DNA from: an uncultured Clostridia bacterium
GTDB taxonomy: Bacteria > Bacillota > Clostridia > TANB77 > CAG-508
Reading direction: 5' to 3'
Length of the DNA: 40,111 nucleotides
Assembly: GCA_944386115.1 (NCBI GenBank)
Contig: CALWZV010000008.1
Coordinates: 1-40,111 of the forward strand
The position numbers were made by a program, and so were the translations under genes. Under the pieces are notes generated by a model. That model saw only the letters and a program-made list of their open reading frames with translations, had not been told where the DNA came from and made no database searches. Shown here piece after piece: positions 11,221 to 20,137 of this stretch. Within the stretch, counting starts at the first letter, position 1; every line of letters starts with the position of its first letter.

Positions 11221-11253
11221 GAACAAAAGTGAAACGAAGTTTCACTTTTGTTC
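11221..11253 (+). terminator. Perfect hairpin after the C39/SH3 gene
   Basis: Arms GAACAAAAGTGAAA and TTTCACTTTTGTTC (14 pairs) with loop CGAAG. The U tract after it is weak. The stem shares the core GAACAAAAGT/ACTTTTGTTC with the eno terminator at 3533-3577. Confidence 0.65.
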
Positions 11254-11445
11254 CATAAGATTATTTTATTTGTTATTGATACTTTTATAAATTTAATTAA
11301 TACTAAAATATTAGAGGATAGAGAAAATGTTATAAAAAGTATAAAAAAACAATCAAAATATGTTTTTGTATTTATTCCGGTAATTATCTTATTGATGATT
11401 GCAGTTTTTAGTATATTATATTATTTTAATTATAATATGCCTTAA
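11248..11445 (+). CDS. Possible small membrane protein
   Basis: A 65-residue reading frame with a basic, charged centre and one strong C-terminal hydrophobic segment (YVFVFIPVIILLMIAVFSIL). The only upstream start is TTG 11248, inside a hairpin arm and without a ribosome binding site, so translation is doubtful. It could be a remnant of a larger membrane protein. I list it because the amphipathic-then-hydrophobic pattern is unlike the shadow frames of the region. Confidence 0.3.
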   Translation: MFHKIILFVIDTFINLINTKILEDRENVIKSIKKQSKYVFVFIPVIILLMIAVFSILYYFNYNMP

Positions 11446-11474
11446 ATACCTAGTAGCGATGATAAATATTGCAG

Positions 11475-11502
11475 TTGACAAAAATTTATTTTATAGTATA
11501 AT
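11475..11502 (+). promoter_or_regulatory. Promoter of a 49-residue small membrane protein
   Basis: TTGACA (11475-11480), 16-base spacer, TATAAT (11497-11502): both hexamers are perfect consensus, the strongest promoter in the window. Confidence 0.8.
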
Positions 11503-11527
11503 AAAAATTGAGGAGATTGATTTAATT

Positions 11528-11677
11528 ATGTCAAAGTTTTGGAAAAGATTGTTATTTATTATACTAATAATTGCATGTTTATATAATATAATATCTAAAT
11601 TAATAACTAAAATGTCATTCGAACAAGAAATAAATTCATCTGTAGATTATGTGATGTCAGTTCAAAATTCAAACTGA
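11528..11677 (+). CDS. 49-residue small protein with an N-terminal membrane segment
   Basis: ATG 11528 follows a GAGGAG site and sits 25 bases after a perfect-consensus promoter. The product begins MSKFWKRLLFIILIIACLYN, a short basic head and one membrane helix, followed by a polar tail of about 25 residues ending at TGA. An upstream in-frame ATG (11399) exists but would place the promoter inside the coding region, so I prefer 11528. No family is recognised. The high-quality promoter and ribosome binding site suggest a genuinely expressed small membrane protein. Confidence 0.6.
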   Translation: MSKFWKRLLFIILIIACLYNIISKLITKMSFEQEINSSVDYVMSVQNSN

Positions 11678-11680
11678 TAC

Positions 11681-11709
11681 TTGCAATTGCTATAAAAATA
11701 TGTTAATAT
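11681..11709 (+). promoter_or_regulatory. Promoter of rpmE
   Basis: TTGCAA (11681-11686), 17-base spacer, TAATAT (11704-11709) with TG extended -10 at 11701-11702. Confidence 0.55.
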
Positions 11710-11756
11710 ATTAAATAGAAAATTTTAGTGGAATATTTAGGAAGAGGTGAATAACA

Positions 11757-11957
11757 TTGAAACAAGGAATACATCCAGAATATAATAGTACAAAAATTAC
11801 ATGTGCTTGTGGAAATGAATTTGAGACAAATTCAACAAAAAAAGATATAAAAGTAGATGTTTGTTCTAAATGCCATCCTTATTGGACTGGAAACTTAAAA
11901 CAAAATACAACAGGTGGTAGAGCAGATAGATTTAAGAAAAAATATGGTATTGAATAA
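11757..11957 (+). CDS. rpmE: 50S ribosomal protein bL31, zinc-binding form
   Basis: Ribosomal protein of the large subunit near the central protuberance. The 66 residues begin [10 protein letters not shown] from a TTG start with GAAGAGGTG upstream; no ATG is available, and alignment with the family's usual MK.GIHP start supports TTG. CAC and [10 protein letters not shown] form the four-cysteine zinc site (the C+ type), so this is the zinc-dependent rather than the zinc-starvation paralogue. [13 protein letters not shown] is the conserved C-terminus. It is a single-gene unit with its own promoter and terminator. Confidence 0.96.
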   Translation: MKQGIHPEYNSTKITCACGNEFETNSTKKDIKVDVCSKCHPYWTGNLKQNTTGGRADRFKKKYGIE

Positions 11958-11963
11958 AATAAG

Positions 11964-11990
11964 CCGTACATTAAGTACGGTTTTATTTTT
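11964..11990 (+). terminator. Terminator after rpmE
   Basis: CCGTAC (11964-11969) pairs with GTACGG (11975-11980), followed by TTTTATTTTT. Confidence 0.8.
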
Positions 11991-12003
11991 CTATTATATG
12001 AAG

Positions 12004-12035
12004 ATGAGGTAAAATATATTTTTATCTCATTTTTT
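12004..12035 (+). terminator. Second terminator after rpmE
   Basis: ATGAGGTAAAA (12004-12014) pairs with TTTTATCTCAT (12020-12030) with one wobble pair, followed by five more T. It acts in tandem with the preceding hairpin and insulates miaB. Confidence 0.6.
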
Positions 12036-12052
12036 CATCTTTAACAAAAAAC

Positions 12053-12081
12053 TTGAAAAAATTGTCTAAATATAATAAAAT
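12053..12081 (+). promoter_or_regulatory. Promoter of the miaB-mutS operon
   Basis: TTGAAA (12053-12058), 17-base spacer, TAAAAT (12076-12081), then GGAGGAG before TTG 12108. Confidence 0.6.
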
Positions 12082-12107
12082 AATGAACATAATGTAGGAG
12101 GAGAAAA

Positions 12108-13475
12108 TTGAACGAAATAGATATACAAAAAGATTATATAAATAAAACAAGAGATTTAATAAAAAAAGGACAGAAATATTGTATATATACAATGGGATGT
12201 AGCTTAAATGAAAATGATTCTGAAAAAATATGTGGAATGATAGAACAATGTGGATATACAAAAACTTCTGATCTAAATGAAGCAAATCTTGTTATTTTTA
12301 ACACATGTTGTGTAAGAGAAAATGCTGAAGAAAAATTATTTGGGAAATTAGGTGAACTTAAAGAATTAAAAAGAAAAAATAATATTATAATTGCCATTGG
12401 CGGATGTATGATGCAAGAAAAGCACATTCAAGACAAGTTAAATAAAAGCTATCCATATGTAGATATTATATTTGGAACACATACATTACATAAATTACCA
12501 GAAGATTTATATAATGCAATACAAAATAAAAAAATAAAAGATGTAATAGATATTGATGGAGAAATATATGAGGGATTACCAATAAAAAGAGAAAGTTTAA
12601 CAAAAGCATATGTAACTATAATGTATGGATGTAACAATTTTTGTTCATATTGTATTGTACCATATGTTAGAGGACGAGAAAGAAGTAGAAACAAAGATGA
12701 TATTTTAAATGAAGTAAAAAAATTAGCAGATGAAGGATATAAAGAAATTACATTATTAGGTCAAAATGTAAATTCATATAAATGCATGGAAGATTACAAT
12801 TTTGCAAATTTGTTAAATGATATAGATAAAATTGATGGGATTGAAAGAATAAGATTTATGTCTCCACATCCAAAAGATTTTACAGATGATGTTATAGATG
12901 CAATAAAAAATAGTAATAAAATTTCTAAAACCATACATCTACCACTTCAATCTGGAAGTTCAAATATACTAAAAAAAATGAATAGAAAATATACAAAAGA
13001 ACAATATTTAGAACTAGTAAAAAAGATAAAAAACAAAATAGGAAATGTTTTATTTACAACAGATATAATTGTAGGTTTTCCAGAAGAAACAGAAAAAGAT
13101 TTTGAGGACACACTAGATGTAGTAAAAAAAGTAAACTTTGAACAAGTATTTATGTTTATATATTCAAGAAGAAAAGGAACAATTGCAGATAAAATGGAAA
13201 ATCAAGTGGAAGAAAAAGTAAAACATGAAAGATTTAATAGATTAAAAGAATTAGTAGAAAAACAAATAGCAGATAATAATAAGAAATATGTAAACACAAT
13301 TCAATATGTATTAGTAGAAGGTACAAGCAAAAATAATCCTAAAATGTTAACTGGAAGAACAGAAAGTGGAAAGGTTATAGTTTTCGAAGGAAAAACTGAT
13401 AATATAGGAAAAATGATTAATGTTAAAGTTATATCTGAACATATGTGGTATTTGAAAGGGGAAATAATTAAGTGA
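12108..13475 (+). CDS. miaB: tRNA-2-methylthio-N6-dimethylallyladenosine synthase
   Basis: Radical-SAM methylthiotransferase that adds a methylthio group to i6A37 in tRNAs reading UNN codons. Order of domains: UPF0004 domain with its iron-sulfur cysteines (MGCSLNENDSEK, FNTCCVRENAEEK, GGCMMQE), radical-SAM CxxxCxxC at Cys175, Cys179 and Cys182 (GCNNFCSYCIVPYVRGRERS), and a C-terminal TRAM domain (LVEGTSK to the end). The 455 residues are normal. The start is TTG after AGGAGGAG. Its stop TGA overlaps the GTG start of the next gene, so the two are translationally coupled. It is a tRNA modification enzyme beside mutS, the usual arrangement in Clostridia. Confidence 0.95.
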   Translation: MNEIDIQKDYINKTRDLIKKGQKYCIYTMGCSLNENDSEKICGMIEQCGYTKTSDLNEANLVIFNTCCVRENAEEKLFGKLGELKELKRKNNIIIAIGGCMMQEKHIQDKLNKSYPYVDIIFGTHTLHKLPEDLYNAIQNKKIKDVIDIDGEIYEGLPIKRESLTKAYVTIMYGCNNFCSYCIVPYVRGRERSRNKDDILNEVKKLADEGYKEITLLGQNVNSYKCMEDYNFANLLNDIDKIDGIERIRFMSPHPKDFTDDVIDAIKNSNKISKTIHLPLQSGSSNILKKMNRKYTKEQYLELVKKIKNKIGNVLFTTDIIVGFPEETEKDFEDTLDVVKKVNFEQVFMFIYSRRKGTIADKMENQVEEKVKHERFNRLKELVEKQIADNNKKYVNTIQYVLVEGTSKNNPKMLTGRTESGKVIVFEGKTDNIGKMINVKVISEHMWYLKGEIIK

Positions 13476-14125
13476 GAAAAAGCAATTTGAATGATATTAC
13501 AAAACAAGAACTTGAAAAAATTGTACAAGGATTAATTGATGGAAAATACTCAAGACAAGAAATTGTTAAAGAATGGAGATGTGACTATAGAACTTTAGAA
13601 AAAGTTATTATGGAGCTTGAACACTTAAATTTGGATTTATACAAAAAATATATAAAAAAATTTCCATATAAGCCACATGACTTTGAGAATTTAGATATAA
13701 GTGCTGTAATATTCGAAATGATATATAAAGGTTTAACAATAAAGCAAACAGCAAAAAAATATAATATGACAGATACCTGGCTAAAAAAGTTAATAAATAA
13801 AGCAAAGGGACAACTAGAAGAAGAGGATCCAGAATTATTAAAATATTATGAATTATTATCAAAAGCTAATAAAGCCAGAAAAAAATTAACAGATATTTTA
13901 AAATCCAAAGAAGAAAAGATTGATTTTGAAAGATTTATAATAAACCGTGAAAAAGATTTTTTTCATACACAAGATGAGACAAAAGATGAATTTAGAGCAA
14001 GAATTAGATATAAAGAAGGTATTAAAACTAATAATATATCACCATCTACTAAGAGTAGAAGAAGATTAGCAGAATCTAGAATAGAAAGTGAATTAAGAAA
14101 TAACGAAAAAAACATTGAATTGTAA
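13472..14125 (+). CDS. Unknown protein with helix-turn-helix-like segments
   Basis: A protein of 217 residues from a GTG start overlapping the miaB stop by four bases. Two segments look like helix-turn-helix units: QEIVKEWRCDYRTLEKVI and TIKQTAKKYNMTDTWLKKLI (about residues 28-46 and 90-108). The C-terminal third is very basic and charged and ends with a polar tail. It could bind DNA or RNA, as a regulator or accessory factor. Placement between miaB and mutS in one transcript suggests a housekeeping or repair-linked role, but I recognise no family. mutS follows after 11 bases. Confidence 0.75.
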   Translation: MRKSNLNDITKQELEKIVQGLIDGKYSRQEIVKEWRCDYRTLEKVIMELEHLNLDLYKKYIKKFPYKPHDFENLDISAVIFEMIYKGLTIKQTAKKYNMTDTWLKKLINKAKGQLEEEDPELLKYYELLSKANKARKKLTDILKSKEEKIDFERFIINREKDFFHTQDETKDEFRARIRYKEGIKTNNISPSTKSRRRLAESRIESELRNNEKNIEL

Positions 14126-14136
14126 AGGAGAAAAAT

Positions 14137-16732
14137 ATGGCTGAATTTTCACCAATGATGCAACATTATTTAGAAATTAAAGAACAATATAAAGATTGCC
14201 TTGTTTTCTATAGACTTGGAGATTTTTATGAGATGTTTTTTGATGATGCAATAACAGCTTCAAAGGAATTAGAAATAACATTAACTGGCAGGGAATGTGG
14301 ACAAGAGGAAAAAGCACCAATGTGTGGAGTTCCATTTCACGCAGCAGAAAGTTATATAGCAAAATTGATTACTAAAGGATATAAAGTAGCAATATGTGAA
14401 CAATTGGAAGATCCAAAATATGCAAAAGGAATGGTAAAAAGAGATGTAGTAAGAGTTGTAACACCTGGCACAGTAATAGAAGGTAATTTACTAGATGAAA
14501 AAAAGAATAATTATATAATGTCTATATTTAAAACTGGAATATATTTTGGAATTGCAGTTTGCGATGTAACAACAGGAGAATTTTTAGCATCAGAAATAAA
14601 AGATACAAATAATTTTCCAAAGTTAATAGATGAAATTGCAAGATTTATGCCAGCAGAAATAATTGTAAATGAATTATTATATAATTCAACAAGTGAAATA
14701 AGCAAAATTTTAGAAAGATTTAGTGTATACATAACCAATGAAAATGAACAAGAATTTAAGAACTCTATTGATATATTGCAAAAATATAATATTATAGATG
14801 ATTTAAACAAAAAGACAGAAATAGGAAGCGAAAGCTTTGCAATACCAGCTATAAATGGTTTAGTAGCATACTTGGATCAAACTCAAAAAATAAAATTAGA
14901 ACACATTAAAAATATTAAAATATACAAAATACAAAAATATATGTCTCTTGATTTAAATGCAAGAAGGAATTTAGAATTAACAGAGAAAATGAGAGATAAG
15001 TCTAAAAAGGGAACTTTGCTTTGGGTATTAGACAAAACATCAACTTCTATGGGTGGCAGACATTTAAGAAGATGGCTAAACGATCCTCTAGTTGATGTGT
15101 TTGAAATAAATAGAAGGTTAAAATCAGTAAGTGAATTAAAAGAACAATTAATTCTAAGAGGGGATATTGTTTCGAATTTAAAAAGAATATATGACATAGA
15201 AAGACTAACTGGTAAAATGTCGTATGGAAATGCTAATGCAAGAGATATGATTTCTTTAAAAAATTCTTTAAAACAATTACCAGAATTAAAACAATTATTG
15301 CAAACTACTAATTCAGAAATGCTAAAAGAGCTATATGAAAGACTAGATGTATTGCAAGATGTGTTTGAATTAATAGACAAATCTATAATTGAAGATCCAC
15401 CATTGATTATAAAAGAAGGAGGAATAATAAAAACTGGATATAATTCAGATGTAGACAGATTAAGAAAAGCAACTACTGAAGGAAAAAATTGGATTATAGG
15501 AATAGAAAACAAAGAAAGAGAAAAAACACGGAATAAAAAATTTAAAAGTTGGATATACAAAAGTATTTGGATATTATATTGAAGTTACAAAGTCAAATTT
15601 AAATATGGTTCCAGATAATTATATTAGAAAACAAACTCTAACTGGTTGTGAGAGATATGTAACACAAGAATTAAAAGACATGGAAGAAGAAATTTTAGGT
15701 GCAGAGGAAAAAATAGTTTCACTAGAGTATGATATTTTTGTAGATATAAGGAACAAAATAACATCTCAAATAGAAAGATTACAAAAAACATCAGAAGTTA
15801 TTTCTACATTAGATGTACTAACATCATTTGCCAATGTGGCAGAAGATTTAAATTATACAATGCCAATTGTAGATAATGGAAATGAAATAGATATAAAAGA
15901 TGGTAGACACCCTGTAATAGAAAAAATGTTACCAAGTGGAGAGTTTGTACAAAATGACACATATTTAAATAACGAAACAGACAGATTATCTATCATAACT
16001 GGACCTAATATGGCAGGAAAATCTACATATATGAGACAAGTCGCATTAATTACTCTTATGGCACAAATTGGAAGTTTTGTACCTGCAAGCTATGCTAAAA
16101 TAGGAGTAGTTGATAAGATCTTTACTAGAGTTGGTGCATCTGATGATTTGAGTATGGGGCAAAGTACATTTATGGTAGAAATGATGGAAGTTGCAACAAT
16201 ATTAAAAGAAGCAACAAAGAAAAGTCTTGTAATATTAGATGAAATAGGTAGAGGAACCTCAACATATGATGGGCTTTCTATTGCATGGGCTGTTGCTGAA
16301 TTTATATCCAACAAAGAAAAATGTGGGGCAAAAACTCTATTTGCTACACATTATCATGAACTAACAGAACTTGAAGAAAAATTAGAAGGGGTAAAAAATT
16401 ACTCAATTGCCGTAAAAGAAAAAGGTGAAGACATAATTTTCTTAAGAAAAATAATAAGAGGTGGAACAGATGAAAGCTATGGAATACATGTTGCAAAATT
16501 AGCGGGAGTTCCAACGATTGTAACATCAAGAGCAAACGAAATATTAAAAACATTAGAAAGAAAAGTAACAATAAAGACTAAAGAAGAAAAAAAAGCAGTG
16601 CCAGGTCAATTAGATATGTATAATTATAAATTAGCAGAAATAGCTCATGAGATTGATAAGATAGATTTAAATGGACTTACGCCTATAGATGCACTTAATA
16701 TATTGGTAAGAATAAAAGAAAAAATAAAATAA
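14137..16732 (+). CDS. mutS: DNA mismatch repair protein MutS, +1 shift at codon 465 (CGGA)
   Basis: Recognises mismatches and recruits MutL (encoded at 35381 here). Frame 0 carries domain I ([20 protein letters not shown], then the mismatch-wedge FYEMF), the connector and the core. At 15529 it reads ACA CGG AAT and dies at TGA 15580. Skipping C15529 gives [20 protein letters not shown], the conserved clamp segment, and continues through Walker [10 protein letters not shown] (residues 622-630), [14 protein letters not shown] and THYHEL to 16732. The full product is 864 residues, a normal length. Without the shift the ATPase and dimer domains would be lost. The ATG follows AAAGGAG. Confidence 0.95.
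15529..15532 (+). other. +1 frameshift site CGGA in mutS
   Basis: In-frame CGG at codon 465 after ACA. Skipping C15529 gives Gly of the TGIKNLKVG segment. Zero frame reaches TGA within about 18 codons. No SD-like motif is nearby; the upstream 15 bases are almost pure A with G. Confidence 0.9.
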
Positions 16733-16787
16733 TGATTTTAAAATCAAATTTTGGATATCCTAAATACAGGAAGTGATTTTAAAGAAT

Positions 16788-17768
16788 ATGTGTACATGTA
16801 TATCATTTAATAGTAATGATTTTTATTTTGGTAGAAATTTAGACTTAGAATATAACTTTGGAGAAAAAGTTATAATTACACCGAGAAATTACTTATTTAA
16901 ACTTAGAAATGGAAATAATTTTTATAATAAATATTCTTTTATTGGTATGGCAACATGTTATGATAATTATCCATTATATGCTGATTCTTGTAATGAAAAA
17001 GGCCTTTGTATTGCTGGACTGTATTTTCCTGGTAATGCCAAATATAATAAACAGAAAAACGATTATAAAAATATTGCTACATTTGAATTTATCCCATGGA
17101 TTCTGGGAAGTTTTTCAAATGTATTAGAAGTACTAAATGGAATAAACAAATTAAATATAACAAATGAAAATTTTAATAAAGAATTGCCAGTAGCAGATTT
17201 ACATTGGATGATTAGTGATAGAGAAAAGAGTATAGTTGTAGAGCAAACAGAAGAAGGACTTAAAGTATATGATAACCCATATGGTGTATTAACAAACAAT
17301 CCTCCTTTTTATTTTCATAAAACCAATTTAAATAATTATATGAATTTGACTTCTAAAACAGCAATAAATAGATTTTCTGATAAAATAGAATTAAATGGAT
17401 ATGGACAAGGAATGGGAATGATTGGATTGCCTGGTGATGTAACTCCAACATCAAGATTTGTAAGAGCGACTTTTAATAAATTTAATTCAATAAAGTATAG
17501 TGAAAATGATAAAAACATTTCTCAAGTTTTTCATATATTAGATTCTGTTGCTGTAATAGAAGGTACTGTAATTACAAAAGAAGAGAGAAATGATATGACA
17601 ATATATTCATCATGTATAAATGCAACTAAGGGAATATATTATTATAAAACATATTATAATAATCAAATTACAGGAATTTGTTTAAATGAAAAAAACATGA
17701 ATTCAAACAAATTAGAAATATATAATTTATCTAATGAACAAAATGTTAAATATTTAAACAATTATTAA
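16788..17768 (+). CDS. Choloylglycine hydrolase family (bile salt hydrolase or penicillin V acylase)
   Basis: Ntn hydrolase that cleaves amide bonds of conjugated bile acids or related N-acyl substrates. I chose ATG 16788 because it places Cys at residue 2, the N-terminal nucleophile exposed after Met removal; the upstream GTG 16773 would bury it. Arg16 and Asp19 lie in FGRNLDLEY, the family's second motif. LTNNPPF and GLPGDVTPTSRFVRATF are typical of bile salt hydrolases. The length of 326 is normal and no signal peptide is seen, so it is cytoplasmic. It follows mutS after 55 bases, possibly in the same transcript. Substrate preference cannot be settled by eye. Confidence 0.88.
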   Translation: MCTCISFNSNDFYFGRNLDLEYNFGEKVIITPRNYLFKLRNGNNFYNKYSFIGMATCYDNYPLYADSCNEKGLCIAGLYFPGNAKYNKQKNDYKNIATFEFIPWILGSFSNVLEVLNGINKLNITNENFNKELPVADLHWMISDREKSIVVEQTEEGLKVYDNPYGVLTNNPPFYFHKTNLNNYMNLTSKTAINRFSDKIELNGYGQGMGMIGLPGDVTPTSRFVRATFNKFNSIKYSENDKNISQVFHILDSVAVIEGTVITKEERNDMTIYSSCINATKGIYYYKTYYNNQITGICLNEKNMNSNKLEIYNLSNEQNVKYLNNY

Positions 17769-17780
17769 ATCTCAAACTGA

Positions 17781-17794
17781 ACTGACCCGTCAGT
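17781..17794 (+). promoter_or_regulatory. TetR-type operator palindrome before the lipid operon
   Basis: ACTGAC CC GTCAGT, two perfect 6-base half-sites, resembles operators of TetR-family regulators (CTGACC-GTCAG pattern). It lies about 70 bases before the acyl ligase that heads the fatty-acid gene run, next to A/T-rich -10-like sequences (TATGAT 17816, TATAAT 17825). No TetR gene is in the window. Confidence 0.55.
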
Positions 17795-17864
17795 CTATTT
17801 AAAACCTATGAAAATTATGATATATATAATAATGATTTAAAATAATTTTTATAGGAGGAAAATA

Positions 17865-19568
17865 ATGACGGATTTAAAAACATGTATAGAAATAACTGAT
17901 TTAAAAGATATGTTAAATAAAACAGGTAAAATGTATGGAGATAAGCCTGCTTATAAAATAAGAAAAGCAAATAAAGAATATGAGGTTATAACGCATAAAC
18001 AGGTGCGTGAAATGATAGATCATTTAGGAACAGCATTAATAGATTTAGGGTTAAAAAATAAAAGAATAGCAGTAATTGGAGAAAACAGATATGAATGGGA
18101 AATGGCATACTTAGCAGTGGTTTGTGGAACTGGTATTGTAGTGCCATTAGATAGATCATTGCCTGAAAACGAATTAGAAAAATTAATAAAACGTTCACAC
18201 GTAGAAGCTATTTTTTACTCTAAAAAATATGAAGAGGCACTTAAAAAAATTATAAGTAATAAAAATACAAATCTAAAATTTTTAATTTCTATGGATACAT
18301 CTGAAAATAAAGATGGGATTTATTCTGAATTTAAGCTTATTGAAAAAGGAAGAAAATTAATTGAAAATGGAGATAAAAGATTTATAAATAGTGTGATTGA
18401 ACCAGAAAAAATGAGTATTATGTTATTTACATCTGGAACAACATCTGAATCTAAGGTTGTTAGTTTATCACATAAGAATATTGCAGTTAACTTAATGGAT
18501 ATTGCATCTATATTAGATGTAAGTAGTGATGACAGAATATTATCATTTTTGCCAGTTCACCATGTATTTGGTTGTACTGTTGGATTTCTATTTTCCTTAT
18601 ACCTAGGAGCACAAACGTCTTTTTGTGATGGAATAAAATATATTGTAGAAAATTTGAAAGAATATGAAATTACATTTTCATCTTTTGTTCCAGCAATTTA
18701 TGAAAACATATATAGAAATATTATAAGAAAATTAGAGAAAGAAGGAAAATTACAAGAAACTCAAAAATTAATGGAAAAATATAAAAACCATAGTATGGAA
18801 GAAAAAAAGGAAGTATTTAAGGAAATTCATGATTTCTTTGGTGGACACATAAGATTATTACTAAGTGGAGCAGCAGCATTAGATAAAAATGTTGAACAAG
18901 CTTTTAGAGATTGGGGAATTAATCTATGCCAGGGATATGGACTAACAGAAACATCACCTGTTATAGCAGTTGAAACTAATTCAAACTTTAGGGTTGGATC
19001 AGTAGGAAAAGCAGTTCCACATGTGGAAGCTAGGCTAGAAGATGTTAATGAAGAAGGAATAGGTGAGCTAGTAGTAAAAGGGCCTAATATTATGTTGGGG
19101 TATTTTGAAAATGAAGAAGCTACTAAAGAAGCAATAGTTGATGGATGGTTTCATACAGGAGATTTAGCTACAATAGATGAAGATGGTTATATATTTATTT
19201 GTGGAAGAAAGAAAAGTGTTATAGTACTAAAAAATGGGAAAAATATCTTTCCAGAAGAAATGGAAAATTTGGTAAATAAAATCACTGGTGTAAAAGAATC
19301 ATTCATTTTCGGAAAATCTACTAAAAAAGATAAAGATGATGTAAAAATTTATTCTAAAATAGTATTTGATAGAGATATAGTAAAAGAAGCATATAATGCA
19401 TATGAACAAGAAGATATATATAATGCGATTAACAACAAAATTAAAGAAATAAATAGCACTATGCCACCATATAAAGCAATTAGAGGCATAGTACTTTCAG
19501 AAACACCACTTATAAAAACAACTACATCAAAAATAAAAAGACAAGAGGAGATTAAAACTATTGTATAA
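17865..19568 (+). CDS. AMP-forming acyl-CoA synthetase/acyl ligase
   Basis: Adenylate-forming enzyme of 567 residues that activates a fatty acid with ATP and probably transfers it to CoA or a carrier protein. Motifs: P-loop LFTSGTTSESKVVSLSH, GYGLTETSP, GWFHTGDLATIDEDGY, GRKKSVIVLKNGKNIFPEE. It resembles long-chain acyl-CoA synthetases. ATG with AGGAGG upstream. It heads the birA-fab-acc run and its stop overlaps birA by eight bases, so it is part of lipid metabolism here, perhaps activating exogenous fatty acids or loading acyl carrier protein. A paralogue of almost the same length is at 28448-30142. Acceptor and chain length are unknown. Confidence 0.88.
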   Translation: MTDLKTCIEITDLKDMLNKTGKMYGDKPAYKIRKANKEYEVITHKQVREMIDHLGTALIDLGLKNKRIAVIGENRYEWEMAYLAVVCGTGIVVPLDRSLPENELEKLIKRSHVEAIFYSKKYEEALKKIISNKNTNLKFLISMDTSENKDGIYSEFKLIEKGRKLIENGDKRFINSVIEPEKMSIMLFTSGTTSESKVVSLSHKNIAVNLMDIASILDVSSDDRILSFLPVHHVFGCTVGFLFSLYLGAQTSFCDGIKYIVENLKEYEITFSSFVPAIYENIYRNIIRKLEKEGKLQETQKLMEKYKNHSMEEKKEVFKEIHDFFGGHIRLLLSGAAALDKNVEQAFRDWGINLCQGYGLTETSPVIAVETNSNFRVGSVGKAVPHVEARLEDVNEEGIGELVVKGPNIMLGYFENEEATKEAIVDGWFHTGDLATIDEDGYIFICGRKKSVIVLKNGKNIFPEEMENLVNKITGVKESFIFGKSTKKDKDDVKIYSKIVFDRDIVKEAYNAYEQEDIYNAINNKIKEINSTMPPYKAIRGIVLSETPLIKTTTSKIKRQEEIKTIV

Positions 19569-20136
19569 TAATATAAAAACAAATTGGATTGCAAAAAATA
19601 TAGCTATATATGAAACAATTGATTCAACACAAAAAGAAATATGGCGAAAAATAGAAAGTGGAAATATAGAAAATGGAACATTAGTTATTGCAAAAACTCA
19701 AAGCTCAGGTATAGGAACTCATGGAAGAAAGTGGTATGCAAACGAAGAGGGAAATATAATATTTTCATTTGTAATAAAACAGAATGTCAGTATAAATAAA
19801 TTAGAAAATATTACTTTAGAGATAGCAGAAATATTTGTTGAAATATTTAAAAAATTATATGATATAAGTATACAGATAAAAGAACCTAATGATTTAATGA
19901 TTAATAATAAAAAAATAGGCGGAATTCTAACTGAGTCTAAAGTAATGAAAGATATTGCAGAATATATAGTAATTGGTGTTGGAATAAATACCAATGAAAA
20001 ACCAAAAGAAGAAGAGATAATATATAATTCTACTTCTATAAAAAAAGAATTTAATATAGATGTAGATAATTATAAAGTAATAATGGAATTTTGTAATTTG
20101 TTTGAAAAAAATTTTATAGAAAGGGTAGAAAAATAA
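19561..20136 (+). CDS. birA: Biotin--[acetyl-CoA-carboxylase] ligase, short form
   Basis: Attaches biotin to AccB (encoded at 23072). The TTG start is set by AGAGGAG about 8 bases upstream, and it overlaps the preceding stop. Catalytic domain motifs: YETIDSTQ, the biotinyl-AMP loop as GIGTHGRKWY in place of the usual GRGRxGRxW, and KEPNDLMINNKKIGGIL for the common KWPNDLL. At 191 residues it lacks the N-terminal HTH, so it is not a repressor, and also most of the usual C-terminal SH3-like domain. GVGINTN is intact. The operon position directly supports the function. No frameshift is evident at its end, so the short length appears genuine. Confidence 0.85.
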   Translation: MYNNIKTNWIAKNIAIYETIDSTQKEIWRKIESGNIENGTLVIAKTQSSGIGTHGRKWYANEEGNIIFSFVIKQNVSINKLENITLEIAEIFVEIFKKLYDISIQIKEPNDLMINNKKIGGILTESKVMKDIAEYIVIGVGINTNEKPKEEEIIYNSTSIKKEFNIDVDNYKVIMEFCNLFEKNFIERVEK

Positions 20137-20137
20137 G

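Noticed and set aside
16773..16787. GTG 16773 as start of the choloylglycine hydrolase
   Set aside because: It would put five residues before the nucleophilic cysteine, which must be exposed at residue 2.
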